64,000 bases of DNA from Sphingomonas sp. HMP6 (lineage in GTDB: Bacteria > Pseudomonadota > Alphaproteobacteria > Sphingomonadales > Sphingomonadaceae). The first letter of the stretch is position 1. Each line of letters opens with the position of its first letter. Both the position numbers and the translations under genes were made by a program. The stretch lies in assembly GCF_013374095.1 (NCBI RefSeq), contig NZ_AP022672.1:620001-684000 (forward strand), given 5' to 3'. This document shows positions 1 through 8,184 of the stretch, in pieces. The notes beneath the pieces were generated by a model that was not told the origin of the DNA, searched no databases, and saw only the letters and a program-made list of their open reading frames with translations.

Positions 1-258
1 CGCGGCGTCGGACAGTTCGCCCACGCCATTGTCGAACGTGCCCTGGCTCCGCCCGACACCGCGGAAGTTGAAGCGCAGCACGGCAAACCCGCGCCGCTGA
101 AAGGTCTTGTAGAGCTCCATCACGATGTGGTTGTTCATCGTGCCCCCGGCCTGCGGGTGGGGGTGAAGGATCATCGCGACCGGCGCACGCGGCCGCGGAG
201 CGGGGATGAAACGACCTTCGAGACGGCCGTCTGGGCCGGGAAAAATGACTTCGGGCAT
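1..258 (-). CDS. Alpha/beta hydrolase, N-terminal fragment (cut by window edge)
   Basis: Read on the minus strand from an ATG at 258, the protein opens with a short PxG-rich strand and continues through MILHPHPQAGGTMNNH and LRFNFRGVGRSQG. These are the oxyanion-hole HPHP strand and the NFRGVG strand typical of small dienelactone-hydrolase-like alpha/beta hydrolases (the YghX/CPBP1-like group). The nucleophile elbow and the rest of the catalytic triad lie beyond the window edge, so activity cannot be judged. It is divergent from the cysteine desulfurase gene. Substrate unknown. Family assignment is by recognition of the N-terminal motifs. Confidence 0.75.
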   Translation of the reverse strand, partial: MPEVIFPGPDGRLEGRFIPAPRPRAPVAMILHPHPQAGGTMNNHIVMELYKTFQRRGFAVLRFNFRGVGRSQGTFDNGVGELSDAA

Positions 259-372
259 CGCACCTGCTGACTGTAAAAATGTGCGCGCGGCCCAAGATAT
301 TTGGGCAGGGCAAGTTGCGCGCTATATAGGCACACCGCGCCCTTTCGCAATCATTCCGGAACCGAACCGCCT

Positions 373-1461
373 TTGACCGACGCTCCCGCTCCCCGGCTCT
401 ATCTCGATCATGCCGCCACCACGCCGATGTTGCCCGTCGCGATGGCGGCGGTCGCGGAGGGAATGCGGCGCTGGGCGAACCCCTCGTCCCCCCATGCCGA
501 GGGCCGCGCGGCGCGGGCTGCGTTGGAGGATGCGCGGGCGCGGATCGCATCGGCTTATGGCTGGGCGGGGGAGGCGATCCTGACGAGCGGCGCGAGCGAG
601 GCGCTGGCGATCGCGCTCGGCCGGAGCGTCGTGGCGCGACGGCTGATCTCGGCGGTCGAGCATGACGCGGTGATTCGCGCGGGCGGCGACGCGGCCGATG
701 TGGTGCGCGTCGAACCCGACGGCCGGGTCGATCCAACAAAGCTCCAGCGCGTGCTCGCCGGGCAGCCGACGCTCGTCGCGGTACAATGGTGCAATAGCGA
801 GACCGGTGTGCGCCAACCGATCGCCGCCATCGCCGATATCGTCCATGCCGGTGGCGGGCTGCTGCTGGTCGATGCCGCGCAAATGCCGCCGGGGGCAGAC
901 GCGGACCTTGCGTCGCTCGCCGATTTCATCGCGATTTCCGCGCACAAGCGCGGCGGGCCGCCGGGTGTCGGTGCGCTGTTGGTGCGCGACGTGGCGACGC
1001 TCAGCCCGACCGGCGGGCAGGAACGCGGCTATCGCGGCGGGACCGAGAACCTCCCCGGCGCGCTTGGTTTTGCCGCCGCGCTGGCCGAGCCGGAGGATGT
1101 TCCCGCCATGCTCGCGCTGCGCGCCAAACTCGACGACGCGATCCTGCGCTCAGGCGGAACCGTCGTGGCGGGCCCTGCACCACGCCACCCGGCGATCGGA
1201 TCGTACCGCATGTCCGGCCTTGCCGCGGCGACGCAGCTTATCCGCTTCGACATGGCGGGCATCGCCGTTTCGGCCGGCAGCGCCTGTTCGTCGGGCAGCA
1301 TGAAGCCGAGCCATGTGCTGGGCGCAATGGGCTGGAGCGTGGAAGCCTCGCGCGAAGTCGTCCGCGTTAGCTTCGGACGCTCGACCAGCGAGGCCGATGT
1401 CGACCGCTTCATCAAGGAATGGCGCGCGATCTCGCGCTCGGCGCGGGCGTTCGGTGCGTGA
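373..1461 (+). CDS. Cysteine desulfurase, first of a tandem pair
   Basis: PLP-dependent class V aminotransferase-fold enzyme that takes sulfur from L-cysteine onto an active-site Cys. It opens with RLYLDHAATTPM, the family N-terminus. The Schiff-base lysine is Lys192 in ISAHKRGG and the persulfide cysteine is Cys305 in SAGSACSSGS, so both catalytic residues are present. I start it at TTG 373, just before this conserved opening. An upstream in-frame TTG at 301 and an ATG at 427 are alternatives, and none has a good ribosome binding site. Its stop overlaps the GTG of the next gene by 4 bases, indicating translational coupling. About 362 aa, slightly short for IscS/NifS. Specific role (Fe-S assembly or tRNA thiolation) cannot be told from sequence. 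Confidence 0.88.
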   Translation: MTDAPAPRLYLDHAATTPMLPVAMAAVAEGMRRWANPSSPHAEGRAARAALEDARARIASAYGWAGEAILTSGASEALAIALGRSVVARRLISAVEHDAVIRAGGDAADVVRVEPDGRVDPTKLQRVLAGQPTLVAVQWCNSETGVRQPIAAIADIVHAGGGLLLVDAAQMPPGADADLASLADFIAISAHKRGGPPGVGALLVRDVATLSPTGGQERGYRGGTENLPGALGFAAALAEPEDVPAMLALRAKLDDAILRSGGTVVAGPAPRHPAIGSYRMSGLAAATQLIRFDMAGIAVSAGSACSSGSMKPSHVLGAMGWSVEASREVVRVSFGRSTSEADVDRFIKEWRAISRSARAFGA

Positions 1462-2558
1462 TCTACCTCGATTATCAGGCGACCACCCCGCTCGCGCCCG
1501 AAGCGCTCGACGCGATGTTGCCGTGGCTGCGCGATCAACATGCCAACCCGCACTCGGCGCACGCAGCGGGGCGCAAGGCGAAGGCAGCGGTCGAATTCGC
1601 GCGCGAGCAAGTTGCGGCCTTGCTGCCGGCCGGGGGCAGGGTGGTGTTCACCAGCGGCGCGACCGAATCGCTCAACTGGGCGATCAAGGGCGCATCCGGG
1701 GAACTCGTCACGCTGGCGACCGAGCACGCCGCGGTGCTCGACACCGTGTCGGCTGAGAGCCGCTTGGGCCGGAATCAGACGGTTTTGCCGGTCGATTGCG
1801 ACGGTCTCGTCGACCTTCCGATGCTGCGGAGCATGGCGTGGCCTGACACCGGCCTGATCGCGGCGATGCTGGTCAATAACGAGATTGGCGTCGTGCAACC
1901 GATCGCCCAAATCGCGGAGGCCGCGCATAGCGTTGGAGCACTTCTCCTGTGCGACGCGGTGCAAGGCTATGGCCGCGTGGCCATCCCCGCCGGTTGCGAC
2001 CTCATCGCCATCTCCGCGCACAAAATCCACGGCCCCAAGGGCATCGGCGCGCTCTGGATCCGCGACGGCGTGACGCTCGACCCGTTGCTCCACGGCGGCG
2101 ATCAGGAGGGTGGGCGCTCCGGCACACTCTCGCCAGCCTTATGCGCCGGGTTCGGGCGCGCGGCGGCGTTGATGGCCGAACGGCGCGAAGCCGATGCGGC
2201 GCATGTGGAACGGCTGTGGGAACGCGCCATCGGTCGATTTGGGCGCGACTGGCATATTAACGGCTCCACCACCTACCGCTACCACGGCAACCTCAACCTC
2301 CGCCGCGACGGGCTCGACGTGGCGCGGCTCATGTCAGACCTGCGCGACATCGCCTTCTCTGCCGGTTCGGCCTGCGCCAGCGGCTCGGGCCGCTCCAGCC
2401 ACGTGCTGCGCGCGCTGGGCCTCAGCGAAGCACAGGCGCGTTCCACCATCCGGCTCGGCTTCGGGCGCTATACGACCGAGACGGAGTTGACCGAGGCGAT
2501 CGACCGCATCATCGCCGCCGCCGAAGCGCAACAGAGTATAGGAGAAATCGCAGCATGA
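1458..2558 (+). CDS. Cysteine desulfurase, second of a tandem pair
   Basis: A second NifS/IscS-like enzyme. The protein starts IYLDYQATTPLAPEA right after GTG 1458, whose GTGA overlaps the upstream stop codon. The PLP lysine is Lys189 (SAHKIHGPKG) and the catalytic cysteine is Cys306 (SAGSACASGSGRSSH). It differs in sequence from its neighbour, so the pair looks like two old paralogues and not a recent duplication. An ATGA overlap links it to the ferredoxin gene, making a three-gene sulfur/Fe-S operon. No IscU or SufU scaffold is next to it. Family sure, exact partner protein unknown. Confidence 0.9.
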   Translation: MIYLDYQATTPLAPEALDAMLPWLRDQHANPHSAHAAGRKAKAAVEFAREQVAALLPAGGRVVFTSGATESLNWAIKGASGELVTLATEHAAVLDTVSAESRLGRNQTVLPVDCDGLVDLPMLRSMAWPDTGLIAAMLVNNEIGVVQPIAQIAEAAHSVGALLLCDAVQGYGRVAIPAGCDLIAISAHKIHGPKGIGALWIRDGVTLDPLLHGGDQEGGRSGTLSPALCAGFGRAAALMAERREADAAHVERLWERAIGRFGRDWHINGSTTYRYHGNLNLRRDGLDVARLMSDLRDIAFSAGSACASGSGRSSHVLRALGLSEAQARSTIRLGFGRYTTETELTEAIDRIIAAAEAQQSIGEIAA

Positions 2559-2887
2559 TCCAGGTTCGCTTCATCGGATTGGACGGCGCGGTGCGCGAGG
2601 TCGCGGCCAACCCGGGCGACCGCCTGCTCGAAGTCGCGCAAGCCGACGGCCAGCCGCTGGAGGGGACGTGCGAGGGTCAGATGGCCTGCTCGACCTGCCA
2701 CGTCATCGTCGCTGCCGAAGATTTCGCGCGCCTCCCGCCGCCGAGCGAGGATGAGGAGGACATGCTCGATCTTGCGGCCGGCGCCACACGTACCTCACGC
2801 CTTGCGTGCCAGATCCTGCTCACCGACGCGCTCGACGGGCTGACGGTGCGCATTCCGGGTGAGGTGCGGAACATGCAGGGCCGCTGA
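2555..2887 (+). CDS. [2Fe-2S] ferredoxin, adrenodoxin type
   Basis: 110-aa electron-transfer protein. Cluster ligands are visible as Cys39, Cys45, Cys48 (C-x5-C-x2-C) and Cys85, the spacing of vertebrate-adrenodoxin/Fdx-type ferredoxins. The acidic stretch PPPSEDEEDMLDLA after the cluster loop is the usual partner-binding helix. The ATG overlaps the stop of the second cysteine desulfurase. Fdx-type ferredoxins commonly supply electrons to Fe-S cluster assembly, and the operon supports that role here. Confidence 0.92.
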   Translation: MIQVRFIGLDGAVREVAANPGDRLLEVAQADGQPLEGTCEGQMACSTCHVIVAAEDFARLPPPSEDEEDMLDLAAGATRTSRLACQILLTDALDGLTVRIPGEVRNMQGR

Positions 2888-2945
2888 TCATTACGCTCCC
2901 GTGCCGCGCGGATTGTTGCGGCGGCACTTCAGGAGAGGGTATTCT

Positions 2946-3167
2946 ATGAAAATCGCAGCCTTGTTGTCCGCCGGCCTGATCGCCGCCGCCGCACTGCTTC
3001 CCGCCAGCGCCAGCGCGCAAATGAACCAGCGTCATGATCGCGTGGTCGAGCGCAGCCGCACCGTTTATACCGTGCGCGACCGCTATCGCCCGCACACCCG
3101 CCGCGTCTGCACGGTAAAGTATCGCCATCACAAGCGCATCCGCACTTGCCGCACGGTCCGTCGCTAA
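2946..3167 (+). CDS. Small secreted basic protein, unknown function
   Basis: 73 aa. A clear Sec signal peptide (MKIAALLSAGLIAAAALLPASASA) is followed by a mature part of about 48 aa made largely of Arg, His, Lys and Tyr (for example RDRYRPHTRR, KYRHHKR), with two cysteines that could form a disulfide. An AGGAGAG ribosome binding site precedes the ATG. Resembles the short Arg/His-rich periplasmic proteins common in sphingomonads. Possible roles are binding to envelope polyanions or metals, but I do not know its function. Confidence 0.7.
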   Translation: MKIAALLSAGLIAAAALLPASASAQMNQRHDRVVERSRTVYTVRDRYRPHTRRVCTVKYRHHKRIRTCRTVRR

Positions 3168-3207
3168 GCAGCCCTTGATCCCGCCGCCCGACCCCGCCAT
3201 ATGCGCC

Positions 3208-3300
3208 GTGGGAGTCGGGCGGACGGAGTCGTCGCCAACCTGGTCAGGGCCGGAAGGCAGCAGCCACAACGATTTCGCCCCGGGTCGTTCCGGCTCCCAC
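3208..3300 (+). ncRNA. ffs: Signal recognition particle RNA (4.5S, small type)
   Basis: Contains the invariant SRP domain IV: GGTCAGG, the GGAA tetraloop in GCCGGAAGGC, and AGCAGCC. The terminal stem is near-perfect: GTGGGAGTCGG at 3208-3218 pairs with CCGGCTCCCAC at 3290-3300 with a single G.U. This gives a hairpin of about 93 nt, the size of the small bacterial SRP RNA. It binds Ffh (gene at 29088) and the complex docks on FtsY (gene at 24733). It lies 1 kb upstream of dnaX, a neighbourhood also known from Bacillus. Ends are set from the terminal stem and could be off by a few bases. Confidence 0.93.
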
Positions 3301-3356
3301 CGCGCAGCCAGCGAGAGCGCGCTCGCAGCGCGCCACGCTGGTAAGCGCGGCCGGCG

Positions 3357-3387
3357 GGCAAAGCCCGTCCGACGACACGGCTTTGCC
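3357..3387 (+). terminator. Possible weak terminator downstream of ffs
   Basis: Inverted repeat GGCAAAGCC (3357-3365) and GGCTTTGCC (3379-3387) separated by 13 nt, inside a stem-rich stretch following the SRP RNA. There is no clear T-run, so intrinsic termination is uncertain. Confidence 0.25.
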
Positions 3388-3511
3388 GGGTCGCTTCAAT
3401 GTCAGAAAACTTCGATCGACCGCTTTTGCCCAATTATAGCCATTAAGACTTGACCGCTATTCCAATCGCCGTCGTCATTGATGCGGCGAGATTGAGTGAG
3501 GAGTCGAACCC

Positions 3512-3937
3512 ATGATCGCCTTCCTGAATGGCCTGGTGCTTGTTGTCGGAGCTTTACCTCCGACTGCGGCCGCCCACGCAATCGAGACATTAAACGTCCC
3601 AAGTGAGATATACTGGTTGGCTGCTGATGCCAGCGGAGCGAGGTTGTGCGATCAAGGCCTTAAGAAAGAACAGGGCAAGGCCTTTGATGCTCGCTTTGGC
3701 CCGGTCGTCCTCGCGGCAGTTAAGGCGATGGAGGCGGATCGACATGTCAGTAAAAGTGAACTTATTGTCACATCAAGCTGCCGCGCTTTCGTAAATATTG
3801 ATGCCGCCCACGAACAGCTGTCTCGCGCGCTCGATGATTTCGATCCAGTCATTAGAAGGATACAGCTCCGGTATAAGATCGGTTGCTGGGAAATATTCTG
3901 TGGCTCTCATTTCGACAAGCCGCCCCCCGGGAGGTGA
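3512..3937 (+). CDS. Hypothetical exported protein
   Basis: 141 aa. Begins MIAFLNGLVLVVGALPPTAAAHA, a plausible signal peptide with cleavage after AHA. The mature part contains four cysteines (CDQ, SSC, GCWEIFC), suggesting disulfides in the periplasm. GTGAGGAG lies about 9 nt before the ATG and supports the start. Local GC is lower than in the flanking genes, which hints at an acquired gene. It stands alone between ffs and dnaX. I do not recognise the family. Confidence 0.6.
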   Translation: MIAFLNGLVLVVGALPPTAAAHAIETLNVPSEIYWLAADASGARLCDQGLKKEQGKAFDARFGPVVLAAVKAMEADRHVSKSELIVTSSCRAFVNIDAAHEQLSRALDDFDPVIRRIQLRYKIGCWEIFCGSHFDKPPPGR

Positions 3938-4248
3938 CTTAGCGGTGTCCCGCAGCTGCCGTTCCGCTTCCCACCACAAACCGACATAGCTGTCCTACAG
4001 CCGCGCGATCTGCCAAACTCACGACTGCTCTTTCCTATCGTTGTCGCCATCACCCGCTGGACGCATGGCGGCACGGCGTGCGCCGTTCCGCGCTACTGAA
4101 GTCCAGCGCAAACTCCGTTTACGCCTAACCCTAGCCTAACTTTCCGTGCGCTCACGCCGCGCAAAAACCCGCCGATGGTGTGACTCGTGCGACTTTAGCC
4201 ATAAAATTAGGCACCTCCAACAAGCCCACCCCCGCCCCCAACCAACCC
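3938..4248. other. Gene-free interval upstream of dnaX
   Basis: About 310 bases with no supported gene. The only structure seen is the 29-nt repeat at 4169-4197. The long reading frame on the minus strand that enters here is an antisense shadow of dnaX. Confidence 0.6.
4169..4197 (+). repeat. 29-nt intergenic repeat, copy A
   Basis: Pattern CCGCCG-W-TGGTG-Y-GACTCGTG-Y-GACTTTA. An inverted copy is at 17685-17713 with 26 of 29 positions identical. The element contains an internal near-direct repeat (GTGTGACTC then GTGCGACTT). Both copies are in intergenic DNA. Function unknown. Confidence 0.7.
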
Positions 4249-4278
4249 TTCGACAATCCCCATCGCTACCCCTAGATA
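4249..4278 (+). promoter_or_regulatory. Candidate dnaX promoter; mRNA may be leaderless
   Basis: TTCGAC (4249-4254), an 18-nt spacer and TAGATA (4273-4278). The dnaX ATG is at 4286, about 7 nt after the -10 hexamer, and there is no ribosome binding site in front of it. Transcription would therefore begin at or next to the start codon. Inferred from sequence only. Confidence 0.35.
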
Positions 4279-4285
4279 GGGCACA

Positions 4286-5989
4286 ATGTCCGACTCCTCC
4301 GATCTTCTTGGCGGCCCCGCCGACGACACCCCCGGCTTCGACCTGGGCGAGCCACCCGCGCCCGCAAAGACCGAAGCCTACCGCGTCCTCGCCCGCAAAT
4401 ACCGGCCGCAGACCTTTGCGGAGCTGATCGGTCAGGATGCGATGGTCACCACGCTGGGCAACGCGATCCGCCGGGGCCGCTTGGCGCATGCGTTTCTGCT
4501 CACCGGCGTGCGCGGGGTCGGCAAGACCTCGACCGCGCGCTTGCTCGCCAAGGCGCTCAACTGCATCGGGCCGGACGGGCAGGGCGGCCCGACGATCGAT
4601 CCGTGCGGGCGTTGCGAGCCGTGCGTCGGCATTGCCGAGGGCCGGCATATCGACGTGATCGAGATGGACGCCGCGAGCCATACCGGCGTCGATGACATGC
4701 GCGCGGTGATCGATGCCTCGCGGATGACGGCGTTCGTCGCGCGCTACAAGATCTACATCATCGACGAAGTCCACATGCTGTCGAAGAACGCGTTCAACGC
4801 GCTGTTGAAGACGCTTGAGGAGCCCGCCGAGGGCGTGAAGTTCGTGCTCGCCACGACCGAAGTGAACAAGGTGCCGGTGACGGTGCTGTCGCGCTGCCAG
4901 CGCTTCGACCTGCGCCGCATCCCGGCGGAAAAGCTCGCCGATCACTTTGCGCGGGTGCTGGACATGGAAGGCGTGAGCGCCGAGCCCGAAGCGCTCGGGC
5001 TGATCGCGCGCGCGGCGGAGGGGTCGGCGCGCGACGGCCTGTCGATCCTCGATCAGGCGATCGCGCATGCCGACATGGATGGCGGCGCAGTGAGCGCGGC
5101 GGCAGTGCGTGACATGCTCGGCCTGTCGGACCGCGGCGCGATCCGCGATTTGATGACGCTGCTGCTCGCCGGCGACGGGGTCGGCGCGCTCGCGGCCCTG
5201 CGGCGGCAATATGATCTCGGCGTCGATCCGCTCGGCGTGCTGCGCGGTTTGCTCGAAACGGTCCACGCGACCACGCTCGTCAAATTGGGGGCTGCGGTCG
5301 AGCCGGGGCAAGCGACCGAGGAGCGCGAGGCGTTGCAAGGCTGGGCCGGATCGCTCTCCTTCGCGTCGCTTCACCGGCTGTGGCAATTGCTGCTCAAGGG
5401 GCATGAGGAGGTCGGTCGCGCCGCAATGCCGATCGAGGCGTGCGAGATGGCGCTGCTGCGGTTGGTCCATGCCGCGACGCTGCCCGATCCGGGCGACCTC
5501 GCGCGGATGATCCAGAACGGCGCGCCCCCCGCCCTCATGCCGTCGGTCGCGGCGCCGGTCGCCCCGCTTGCCGCGCCAACGGGCGCATCGGCGGAAGCGG
5601 CGATGCCTGCGTCGATCGAGGAGATTATCGGCCTGCTGGAGCGGACCAAGAATATCGGCCTGTCGCTGCGTATCCGGCATCACGCGAGCCTGGTCAGCCT
5701 CGCGGGCACCGATCTCGTGCTGAGTTCGGCCCGTCCGCTCCCGTCCGACCTGATCGGCGAACTGGCGGGGGCGCTGAAGAGCGCGACCGGGCGCAACTGG
5801 AAGATTGCCACCGCCGAGACGCCTGGCGCGCCGACGCTGCGCGAGCTCGACATGGCGCAATATGAGGCGTTCAAAGCGGAAATCTTGGCGAGTCCGATGG
5901 TCCGCGCGGCGCTTGATGCGTTTCCAGAGGCGGAGATCGCCGATAGCGAGATCGAGAGTTTGATGAAAAACCGGAGCAAGAGTGCATGA
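4286..5989 (+). CDS. dnaX: DNA polymerase III subunit gamma/tau
   Basis: Clamp-loader ATPase of the replicative polymerase, 567 aa. After a short Pro/Asp-rich lead comes YRVLARKYRPQTF, the DnaX opening. Walker A is GVRGVGKT (74-81). Zinc-binding cysteines are Cys93, Cys107, Cys110 and Cys113. The DEVH Walker B is in YIIDEVHMLS, and sensor 1 is in LATTEVNKVP. Domain III follows, then a Pro/Ala linker (about 415-440) and a tau-type C-terminal domain. The last codon overlaps the ATG of ybaB, the common bacterial dnaX-ybaB order. No obvious frameshift slippery site for a separate gamma form was noticed. Confidence 0.97.
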   Translation: MSDSSDLLGGPADDTPGFDLGEPPAPAKTEAYRVLARKYRPQTFAELIGQDAMVTTLGNAIRRGRLAHAFLLTGVRGVGKTSTARLLAKALNCIGPDGQGGPTIDPCGRCEPCVGIAEGRHIDVIEMDAASHTGVDDMRAVIDASRMTAFVARYKIYIIDEVHMLSKNAFNALLKTLEEPAEGVKFVLATTEVNKVPVTVLSRCQRFDLRRIPAEKLADHFARVLDMEGVSAEPEALGLIARAAEGSARDGLSILDQAIAHADMDGGAVSAAAVRDMLGLSDRGAIRDLMTLLLAGDGVGALAALRRQYDLGVDPLGVLRGLLETVHATTLVKLGAAVEPGQATEEREALQGWAGSLSFASLHRLWQLLLKGHEEVGRAAMPIEACEMALLRLVHAATLPDPGDLARMIQNGAPPALMPSVAAPVAPLAAPTGASAEAAMPASIEEIIGLLERTKNIGLSLRIRHHASLVSLAGTDLVLSSARPLPSDLIGELAGALKSATGRNWKIATAETPGAPTLRELDMAQYEAFKAEILASPMVRAALDAFPEAEIADSEIESLMKNRSKSA

Positions 5990-6309
5990 AGAGCATCGAA
6001 GAGATCATGGCGATGGCGCAGAACGTCCAGGCCGAATTGACCAAGGCGCAGGACGGCCTCGACAAGATCGAGGTCGAAGGTGCCGCGGGCGGCGGGTTGG
6101 TCAAGGTGCGTGCCTCGGCCAAGGGGCGGATCATCGGCATCGAGATCGACGAATCGCTACTCCAGCCGAGCGAGAAGCAGATGATCGAGGACCTCGTCGT
6201 CGCCGCCTTCAACGACGCCAAGGCGAAAGCGGATGCGGCCTCGGGCGCGGAGATGGCGAAGATGACGAGCGGCATCCCGCTGCCGCCAGGGTTCAAGCTT
6301 CCTTTCTGA
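5986..6309 (+). CDS. YbaB/EbfC nucleoid-associated protein
   Basis: 107 aa, the usual family size. MKSIEEIMAMAQNVQAELTKAQ gives the N-terminal helix, the GRIIGIEIDESLL strand follows, and the protein ends IPLPPGFKLPF, the family C-terminal signature. YbaB dimers bind DNA, and the gene is widely paired with dnaX (and often recR, absent here). The ATGA overlap with dnaX shows co-translation. Confidence 0.95.
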   Translation: MKSIEEIMAMAQNVQAELTKAQDGLDKIEVEGAAGGGLVKVRASAKGRIIGIEIDESLLQPSEKQMIEDLVVAAFNDAKAKADAASGAEMAKMTSGIPLPPGFKLPF

Positions 6310-6317
6310 GCGCAGCG

Positions 6318-6364
6318 CGCCGGCCGACCGCGCTCGGCTGTCGCGTGCGAAAGCTCGGCCGGCG
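6318..6364. terminator. Hairpin between convergent ybaB and mtgA
   Basis: Perfect 10-bp stem CGCCGGCCGA (6318-6327) with TCGGCCGGCG (6355-6364), loop of 27 nt. Lies between two converging genes, so a bidirectional transcription end is likely, although no T-tract follows. Confidence 0.4.
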
Positions 6365-6407
6365 TGCTTCGGCGAGTCCGACCTCATGGCTTTGCCACGA
6401 CGGCCTC

Positions 6408-7151
6408 TTACCGCAGACACCCATCCAGCCCGCCATTGCGGACGACGCGCACCGTTCGCGTAATCGCGTTGCCGTGACGGCGGGTAAAGCCACTCGGCGC
6501 CACCGCCGCGCGCTTCTTCGGCAGCGGCAGGATCGCGGCGATCCGCCCGGCTTCCTGCGGCGACAATTGCCCCGCATCATGCCCGAAATAGCGCTGCGCT
6601 CCGGCCTCGACGCCGTACGTCCCGATACCGGTCTCTGCGACGTTCAGATAGACCTCCATGATCCGCCGCTTGCCCCAGATCGTCTCGATCAACACCGTGA
6701 AATAGGCCTCGAACGCCTTGCGGACATAGCCTCCGCCCTGAATCAGGAATACGTTCTTCGCGGTCTGCTGGCTGATCGTCGATCCGCCGCGAATGCGTCC
6801 GCCCTTCGCGTTGCGGGTATAGGCTTTCTCGATCGCCTTGAGATCGAACCCGTGATGCGTGCAGAAACGCGAATCCTCGCCCGCGATCGCGGCGCGCGCC
6901 ATGTTCGGGTCTATGTCGTCCATTGATCGCCACGACTTGTCGATGCCATGCCCCTCGATCGCATCGCCAAGCATCGTCAGCGTCACAGGCGGCGGCACGA
7001 AGCGATACAGCACGACCATCAGAATCGAGATCAGGACGAATCCGAGCAGTGCGCGGAGAGTCCAGCCGACCAACCGCCGCACGATGCCGCGGGGTCGCGG
7101 GCGCGATGTCGGTGATGCAGGCAAGATCGGAGACGGCATAAACGCTTTCAT
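6408..7151 (-). CDS. mtgA: Monofunctional biosynthetic peptidoglycan transglycosylase
   Basis: GT51 enzyme that polymerises lipid II into glycan strands at the inner membrane, without a transpeptidase domain. A Pro/Arg-rich cytoplasmic lead is followed by one membrane segment (LLGFVLISILMVVLYRF). The catalytic region holds IAGEDSRFCTHHGFD (catalytic Glu), GGSTISQQTAKNVFL and RRIMEVYLNVAETG, all GT51 motifs. I start at ATG 7151, since the earlier ATG at 7187 lacks a ribosome binding site. About 247 aa, normal for MtgA. Confidence 0.92.
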   Translation of the reverse strand: MKAFMPSPILPASPTSRPRPRGIVRRLVGWTLRALLGFVLISILMVVLYRFVPPPVTLTMLGDAIEGHGIDKSWRSMDDIDPNMARAAIAGEDSRFCTHHGFDLKAIEKAYTRNAKGGRIRGGSTISQQTAKNVFLIQGGGYVRKAFEAYFTVLIETIWGKRRIMEVYLNVAETGIGTYGVEAGAQRYFGHDAGQLSPQEAGRIAAILPLPKKRAAVAPSGFTRRHGNAITRTVRVVRNGGLDGCLR

Positions 7152-7221
7152 GCCGTCTTCTAGGGGGAGCCGGTCGGCACTGTCCACTTACAGGCAGATT
7201 TTCCGGCCGGCCCGCTTCGGC

Positions 7222-8127
7222 TCAAGCCGCGACCAGCATCCTTTTGTCGCCCGCAATCCGCATCATCGCCTTTTGCAGTTTCTCGAAGGCACGCACCTCG
7301 ATCTGGCGGACACGCTCGCGTGACACGCCGTAAACCTGCGACAACTCCTCGAGCGTCTTAGGCTCGTCGGTCAGGCGGCGTTCGGTCAGGATGAACTTTT
7401 CGCGTTCGTTCAAGTCGCTCATCGCGGAGGTCAGCATTTCGTGCCGCACATCGGCCTCCTGCGCTTCGGCGACGACGGTGTCCTGCAGCGGCGCATCGTC
7501 CTGCAGCCAATCCTGCCACTGGCCCTCGCCATCCTCGCGCATCGGCACGTTGAGCGAGGTGTCGCCGCCCATCGCCATACGGCGGTTCATGCTGGTGACT
7601 TCGGCCTCGGTCACCCCGAGATCCTTGGCGATCTTGGCGAGATGCTCCGGCGACAGATCGCCATCCTCGAACGCATCGAGCTTGGACTTCATCCGACGCA
7701 GGTTGAAGAACAGCTTCTTCTGCGCGGCGGTGGTGCCCATTTTCACCAGGCTCCACGAGCGCAGGATGAATTCCTGGATCGACGCGCGAATCCACCACAT
7801 CGCGTAGGTGGCCAGGCGGAAGCCGCGGTCGGCCTCGAACTTCTTCACACCCTGCATCAGGCCGATATTGCCCTCGGAGATCAGCTCGCTCACCGGCAAG
7901 CCGTAGCCGCGATAGCCCATGGCGATCTTCGCCACGAGGCGAAGGTGCGAGGTGACCAACTGCGCAGCGGCGTCGGTATCGCCATGCTCCTCGAAGCGTT
8001 TCGCGAGCATATATTCCTGCTCGGGCGCGAGGAGCGGAAATTTCTTGATTTCGCTCAGATAGCGATTGAGGCTTGCCTCGCCGCCAAGGGCGGGGATCGT
8101 CGCGGGGACGTTGCTGCGGGCTGCCAT
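7222..8127 (-). CDS. rpoH: RNA polymerase heat-shock sigma factor (sigma-32)
   Basis: Directs transcription of chaperone and protease genes. Starting at ATG 8127 behind an AGGGAGA ribosome binding site, the protein has region 1.2/2.1 (LNRYLSEIKKFPLL), region 2.3-2.4 (SEGNIGLMQGVKKFEADRGFRLATYAMWWIRASIQEF), the RpoH-specific box QKKLFFNLRRMK and a region 4.2 helix-turn-helix (TLEELSQVYGVSRERVRQIEVRAFEKL). About 301 aa. The RpoH box separates it from RpoD and RpoS. Alphaproteobacteria often have two RpoH paralogues, so this may be one of them. Confidence 0.95.
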   Translation of the reverse strand: MAARSNVPATIPALGGEASLNRYLSEIKKFPLLAPEQEYMLAKRFEEHGDTDAAAQLVTSHLRLVAKIAMGYRGYGLPVSELISEGNIGLMQGVKKFEADRGFRLATYAMWWIRASIQEFILRSWSLVKMGTTAAQKKLFFNLRRMKSKLDAFEDGDLSPEHLAKIAKDLGVTEAEVTSMNRRMAMGGDTSLNVPMREDGEGQWQDWLQDDAPLQDTVVAEAQEADVRHEMLTSAMSDLNEREKFILTERRLTDEPKTLEELSQVYGVSRERVRQIEVRAFEKLQKAMMRIAGDKRMLVAA

Positions 8128-8184
8128 GGTAAGTCTCCCTTTTTGCGCCGGCTGCTCCAGAATAGGCTGCATCCGCACGGTAAT

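Noticed and set aside
4136..5860. 574-aa reading frame antisense to dnaX
   Set aside because: No start signal, Arg/His-rich composition and no recognised domain; it mirrors the wobble positions of dnaX, as expected in high-GC DNA.
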